Shown here piece after piece: positions 60,579 to 64,000 of a DNA stretch of 64,000 bases. Source of the stretch: Thalassobellus sp050294475 (lineage in GTDB: Bacteria > Bacteroidota > Bacteroidia > Flavobacteriales > Flavobacteriaceae); NCBI GenBank assembly GCA_050294475.1, contig JBNKOE010000001.1, positions 124,001 to 188,000 of the forward strand, given 5' to 3'. The translations under genes and the position numbers were made by a program. Every line of letters starts with the position of its first letter. Position 1 is the stretch's first letter. Under the pieces are notes generated by a model. It saw only the letters and a list, made by a program, of their open reading frames with translations. It had not been told where the DNA came from and searched no databases.

Positions 60579-61781
60579 TTATTCACTCAAAGTAACCATC
60601 AACACATCATGAGATCCTATTTTTGCTTTTAAATTATTAGTCGTGTTGCCAATGTCTTTGTGATTGAATAAATCCCTTATTTTAAATGTATTGTTTTTTA
60701 AATCAAGCCTCCTGCCATTGACATCATCTCCAATGTCATGCTTTCTCCAATCAAAAACAAAATCTACAGGATGGTCGCTCATATTTACAAACGTCATAGC
60801 CCATTGGTTGTTGTTAAGGGGTTTTAGCCATATTTCCATATTGTTTTCATTTGAAAAACGAAATCCTTGAATACCCATTTTATCTTGATTTACAGCTATT
60901 ACTTCTTTATTGGCAAGCGTTTTTAAGGTCTCTTGAGAAGCTGTTCTTAAGTCGTTACCCATAATTAGTGGAGAGGCCAACATACACCACATAGCAAAAT
61001 GACTTCTGTCTTCAGCATCAGTCATGCCATTACCTACTTCCATCATATCAAAATCGTTCCAATGACCTGGACCGCTGGCTTTTCGAATGTCTTTTCGCAT
61101 ATTAATAATCTTCCACACTCCATTGGAAGACCATGACCCATGTCCAACTTCACAATCCCAACAATTAATGATATCACCAGTTACACGCCACAAATGCCCA
61201 ACATCTTTGGCCCATTTCCAAGGTGCATTATCACCCCATTCACAAATACTAAATACTACGGATCTTCCAGCCACTTTTAAGGCATCTCTCATAGTTATAT
61301 AGGCACCTTCAGCATTTAGCTTTTCAGAATTACACCAATCGTATTTTAAAAAATCAACACCCCATGATGCATAAGATTGTGCATCTTGATATTCATGCCC
61401 TCGACTCCCTGGATATCCAGCACATGTTTGAGAACCAGCACAATTATATAATCCAAATTTTAACCCTTTTGAATGAATATAGTCTGATAAAGCTTTCATG
61501 CCACTTGGAAATTTTTCAGGATCTGCAACTAGATTGCCATTTCCATCACGTTCTTTAGACATCCAGCCGTCATCTAAAACTATATATTGATACCCAGCAT
61601 CTTTTAAACCTAGTTCAACAAACTTATCGGCAATATCTTTTACCAGTTGTTCATTTATATTGGTTCCAAAAGTATTCCAACTGTTCCATCCCAAAGGAGG
61701 GGTTTGTGCAAGGTTTTCAAATTTTTGTGCATTACAATATGCTGATATTATAAGTAGTAATATTAAAATTGTTTTTTTCAT
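60579..61781 (-). CDS. GH27 alpha-galactosidase
   Basis: 400 residues from the ATG at 61779-61781, which begins a signal peptide (MKKTILILLLIISAYCNAQ); the frame stays open 18 codons upstream into the GH16 gene, but that start is unlikely. GH27 features: PPLGWNSWNTFG, nucleophile Asp148 in FLKYDWCNS and acid/base Asp243 in GHWNDFDMMEVGNG, followed by a C-terminal beta-sandwich. Removes alpha-galactose. It follows GH16 by 10 nt, so it belongs to the second glycan locus, perhaps for an alpha-galactosylated beta-glucan or red-algal galactan; alpha-Gal caps on N-glycans are an alternative. Confidence 0.93.
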   Translation of the reverse strand: MKKTILILLLIISAYCNAQKFENLAQTPPLGWNSWNTFGTNINEQLVKDIADKFVELGLKDAGYQYIVLDDGWMSKERDGNGNLVADPEKFPSGMKALSDYIHSKGLKFGLYNCAGSQTCAGYPGSRGHEYQDAQSYASWGVDFLKYDWCNSEKLNAEGAYITMRDALKVAGRSVVFSICEWGDNAPWKWAKDVGHLWRVTGDIINCWDCEVGHGSWSSNGVWKIINMRKDIRKASGPGHWNDFDMMEVGNGMTDAEDRSHFAMWCMLASPLIMGNDLRTASQETLKTLANKEVIAVNQDKMGIQGFRFSNENNMEIWLKPLNNNQWAMTFVNMSDHPVDFVFDWRKHDIGDDVNGRRLDLKNNTFKIRDLFNHKDIGNTTNNLKAKIGSHDVLMVTLSE

Positions 61782-61791
61782 AATAATAGAA

Positions 61792-62928
61792 TTATTGATA
61801 AACTCTAACATAATCAACCTCCATAGTAGACTCAATAAAATTAGGGTCGATTGTAAACCAAGATCCCCCCATTGCTACATTTAGTATAATAAATTGATTA
61901 GCAGTAAAAGGATAATTATCGTTGGTTTTTGTAGCTGGAGCGTATTTGTATTTATATACATCATCGATTAAAAATCGTATTTCATTTTTATTCCATACTA
62001 TGGAATACACATGAAATGTGGTGGAAAAATCGGATAAATTTGTTGTACCAACCCTAGCACTAGCACAAGCTCCAGAACAAGACGTTGTATGTGTTGCACT
62101 ATGAACCTTTCCAGGGTCATGCCCCCAATGTTCCATAATATCGATTTCACCACAAGCAGGCCATCCTACTGTGTCAATATTAGCTCCAAGCATCCATATA
62201 GCAGGCCATGTGCCATCACCTTGTGGTAATTTTGCTCTAACATCTACACGACCATAGGTAAATTCAACTTTATCTTTTGTAATAAGTCTGGCTGAGGTAT
62301 ATTCTTTGGTACTAGTTCCGTATGCATAGGTTTCCTTTTTTGCTACAATTTTGAGAGTTCCGTTAGAGACATACACATTATCAGATCTGTCTGTGTAGTG
62401 TTGTTTTTCACCATTAAACCAACTACCATTATCTGGAGGCGTAACTTCAGCTGTCCAATTAGACGTGTTAAAGCTACCATCAACATCAAATTCATCAGAC
62501 CAAACAAGTTGCAGTTCTGGTTCTGTAACATAAACTGAAGTTGTTGTAAACCTACTTATTGAATTTCCTGTACTAGAATAAGCAAACACTGTTATTGTAT
62601 AATTATTAGTACCTGGCTCCGTAAAAGTAAAGTCCATGGTTCCATTAGTACTTTGTATTTCTGGAGCATTTCCAAATTTAAATCCGAATTTAACCGTATT
62701 ATCTGCTGTTGCTACACATTTTATTTTTCCTGAACCATCTCCATTTGGATTTGTTTCATCTGTATTTAATACAGTTACTGTTAATTCTAAATTTATTGGA
62801 ATTATTTCTTCTGGAGTATTATCTATAGGGTCATCAGGTGGCGAATCAGAATTACTACAACACAGATAAGTCAAACTTATGATGACAAGTAGAAATGCTT
62901 TAGAGATTTGATTAAAAATTAGTTTCAT
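61792..62928 (-). CDS. GH16 endo-beta-glucanase/galactanase lipoprotein with PKD-like domain
   Basis: 378 residues. Lipoprotein signal (ISLTYLCC-S), a PKD-like Ig domain (about 45-135) and a GH16 jelly roll (about 138-378) with the catalytic GEIDIMEHWG (Glu261, Asp263, Glu266), WPAIWMLG and a VDYVRVYQ end. The E-x-D-x-x-E spacing (extra residue) is that of laminarinase-like enzymes, so an endo-beta-1,3-glucanase is the best guess. It follows the SusE-like gene after a terminator and precedes GH27. Confidence 0.9.
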   Translation of the reverse strand: MKLIFNQISKAFLLVIISLTYLCCSNSDSPPDDPIDNTPEEIIPINLELTVTVLNTDETNPNGDGSGKIKCVATADNTVKFGFKFGNAPEIQSTNGTMDFTFTEPGTNNYTITVFAYSSTGNSISRFTTTSVYVTEPELQLVWSDEFDVDGSFNTSNWTAEVTPPDNGSWFNGEKQHYTDRSDNVYVSNGTLKIVAKKETYAYGTSTKEYTSARLITKDKVEFTYGRVDVRAKLPQGDGTWPAIWMLGANIDTVGWPACGEIDIMEHWGHDPGKVHSATHTTSCSGACASARVGTTNLSDFSTTFHVYSIVWNKNEIRFLIDDVYKYKYAPATKTNDNYPFTANQFIILNVAMGGSWFTIDPNFIESTMEVDYVRVYQ

Positions 62929-62976
62929 TTATATTAGGTTTCGTTTCAATTTGAGTATTAAGGATATACTGTTTGA

Positions 62977-63018
62977 TAAAAAAAAGGACTTTACAATATT
63001 ATTATAAAATCCTTTTTT
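62977..63018 (-). terminator. terminator after the SusE-like gene
   Basis: AAAAAAAGGACTTT / AAAATCCTTTTTT arms (about 62980-62993 and 63006-63018, one mismatch) with poly-U on the minus strand. It separates the SusD/SusE-like unit from GH16-GH27. Confidence 0.6.
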
Positions 63019-63083
63019 ATTGAATTAGTGAAAATTATTTAAACATAAGATTGAAAAAGATATGCCTTACTGGTTTTAAAATT

Positions 63084-63893
63084 TTATTGTGGTTTAAAAA
63101 CCCAAGTCCAACCAGTTCCTCCTCCATTATTAGGCACATATAAAACCATTTCAGTATCAGTTAAGGAAATAATTTGATAAAACCCGTCAGGATTACCTCT
63201 TGGTTCTTCAGCACCCAAAATATTTGCATTATATATTTGAAGTGTTTGGTTTGCTACGTCTAATTCAAAGATACCAACTTGAGGTGTAGCACCTGGACCA
63301 GATACGTATGTAAAGTTTGCTCCTTTATCTAAATCAAAAGTCATGCTTCCAGCAGCATCTACAGGCGGACAACAATCTCCTGCCGCATTCCACCATAACG
63401 ACCAAGCATTCTCTGGACCTCCTGGGGCAGACATAAACCACCATTGTCTTCCATCAGGGGCTGGACCTCCATCAAAAACCCATGTTTTACCAGCAATCGC
63501 ATCACTACCCAATAATGCTTCCCATTCAGGAGGCACAGGAGTATCCAAAGTATCTATTGTTACTGAAGAAACAGGTTTTTCAAAGAATTCAGACCCCAAA
63601 GTACCTACAAAATTAAAACTAAACGTTCCTTTTACGGGAAATACTATCGTTTTTCTGTTAGTTAATCCTTTACCAATAATATAATTCCAATAACCAGAAA
63701 CTCCAGGTGATGACATTTCTAAAGTAATCTCATTACCTCCCGTTGTAGTCTGAGTAGCTGTTAGTTCTATACTATCAACATCTGCTGTGTTTTTCAAATG
63801 TTCTTCATCTACATTAGGTTCACAAGCCGTTAGCATTAGCACCAAAAAAACCATAAATAGATTTATTATTTTATATATTTTCATTTTTTTCAA
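63084..63893 (-). CDS. SusE-like surface glycan-binding lipoprotein with PKD-type domain
   Basis: 269 residues, lipoprotein signal (LVLMLTAC-E). An N-terminal PKD/Ig-like domain (about 35-115) is followed by a beta-rich domain with many aromatic residues (KTWVFDGGPAPDGRQWWFMS, WSLWWNAAGDCCPP, FYQIISLTDTEMVLYVP) suited to carbohydrate binding. Position directly after SusD (23-nt gap) identifies it as the accessory surface glycan-binding protein of the second locus. I cannot name a closer family. Confidence 0.8.
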   Translation of the reverse strand: MKKMKIYKIINLFMVFLVLMLTACEPNVDEEHLKNTADVDSIELTATQTTTGGNEITLEMSSPGVSGYWNYIIGKGLTNRKTIVFPVKGTFSFNFVGTLGSEFFEKPVSSVTIDTLDTPVPPEWEALLGSDAIAGKTWVFDGGPAPDGRQWWFMSAPGGPENAWSLWWNAAGDCCPPVDAAGSMTFDLDKGANFTYVSGPGATPQVGIFELDVANQTLQIYNANILGAEEPRGNPDGFYQIISLTDTEMVLYVPNNGGGTGWTWVFKPQ

Positions 63894-63916
63894 ATTTTAT
63901 AAATTAAACAATTAAA

Positions 63917-64000
63917 CTACCACCCTGGGTTTTGTTGGTAAATCCCATTTGATAATCTTATTTCAGTTTCTGGAATTGGAACCAATCCTTTAGTTTCTGT
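63917..64000 (-). CDS. SusD-like protein, C-terminal end only
   Basis: The last 27 codons before a TAG stop read ...TKGLVPIPETEIRLSNG and end QQNPGW, the standard C-terminus of SusD/RagB proteins (…PIP.sEi..N…QNPGY). The rest lies beyond the right edge. It marks the start of another SusCD locus to which SusE, GH16 and GH27 belong. Confidence 0.85.
   Translation of the reverse strand, partial: TETKGLVPIPETEIRLSNGIYQQNPGW

Noticed and set aside
1..64000. Type IX secretion C-terminal sorting domains on the hydrolases
   Set aside because: The glycosidases end with their catalytic or binding domains; most carry lipoprotein or plain Sec signals.

Overview
The window is AT-rich, has almost no Shine-Dalgarno sites and carries SusC/SusD pairs, FecI/FecR/TonB signalling, GLPGLI-like and DUF5777-type proteins and Bacteroidetes lipoboxes. 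It is chromosomal DNA of a Bacteroidetes bacterium, most likely a (marine) Flavobacteriaceae species. No rRNA, tRNA, CRISPR array, insertion sequence or phage gene was seen.

Region 1 (1-7.3 kb, minus strand) is a redox, heme and efflux block: a TolC/heme-protein/HlyD efflux operon, a 45-residue small protein, an SQR-type flavoprotein, a DUF2202 ferritin-like lipoprotein, a TPMT-type methyltransferase, and a diheme-cytochrome/thioredoxin pair. Four of these transcription units carry the same palindrome, GTAAC-N4-GTTAC, 40-55 nt before their start codons, which suggests one CRP/FNR-type regulon.

Region 2 (7.3-19.4 kb) holds a solitary GH29 fucosidase, DsbD with a tandem free copy of its N-terminal domain, an M16 protease, a decayed ECF sigma gene, a YceI/cytochrome/DUF5777/OB-fold cluster, and an acidic repeat lipoprotein.

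Region 3 (19.5-23.5 kb, plus strand) is a complete ECF sigma / FecR anti-sigma / TonB receptor module whose receptor has an N-terminal signalling domain.

Region 4 (23.6-60.4 kb) is the centrepiece: a large locus for uptake and complete dismantling of N-linked glycans. It encodes a PNGase F with an extra N-terminal domain, SusC/SusD, GH3, two GH92 alpha-mannosidases, two GH29 fucosidases, GH20 hexosaminidase, GH2 galactosidase, glycosylasparaginase, a GHL10 hydrolase of unknown specificity, a CBM9-like lipoprotein, a cytoplasmic GH130 mannosyl-GlcNAc phosphorylase, a sodium/solute symporter, a FucP/NagP-type permease, a BNR sialidase-like lipoprotein, and a fused NagB-PIG-L protein. A LytS/LytTR two-component system is divergent from the main 11-gene operon. 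Inferred flow: glycans are released by PNGase or trimmed on GlcNAc-Asn, Fuc/Gal/GlcNAc/Man are removed outside the cytoplasm, the Man-GlcNAc core is imported and phosphorolysed, and GlcNAc-6-P is deacetylated and deaminated. Rho-independent hairpins divide the locus into units, and nearly every unit has the same upstream element (core TTTCGAC-NN-ATAAC on the plus strand), an apparently undescribed operator for this regulon.

Region 5 (60.6-64 kb) is the end of a second polysaccharide locus (SusD end, SusE-like protein, GH16, GH27) without that element; it runs off the right edge.
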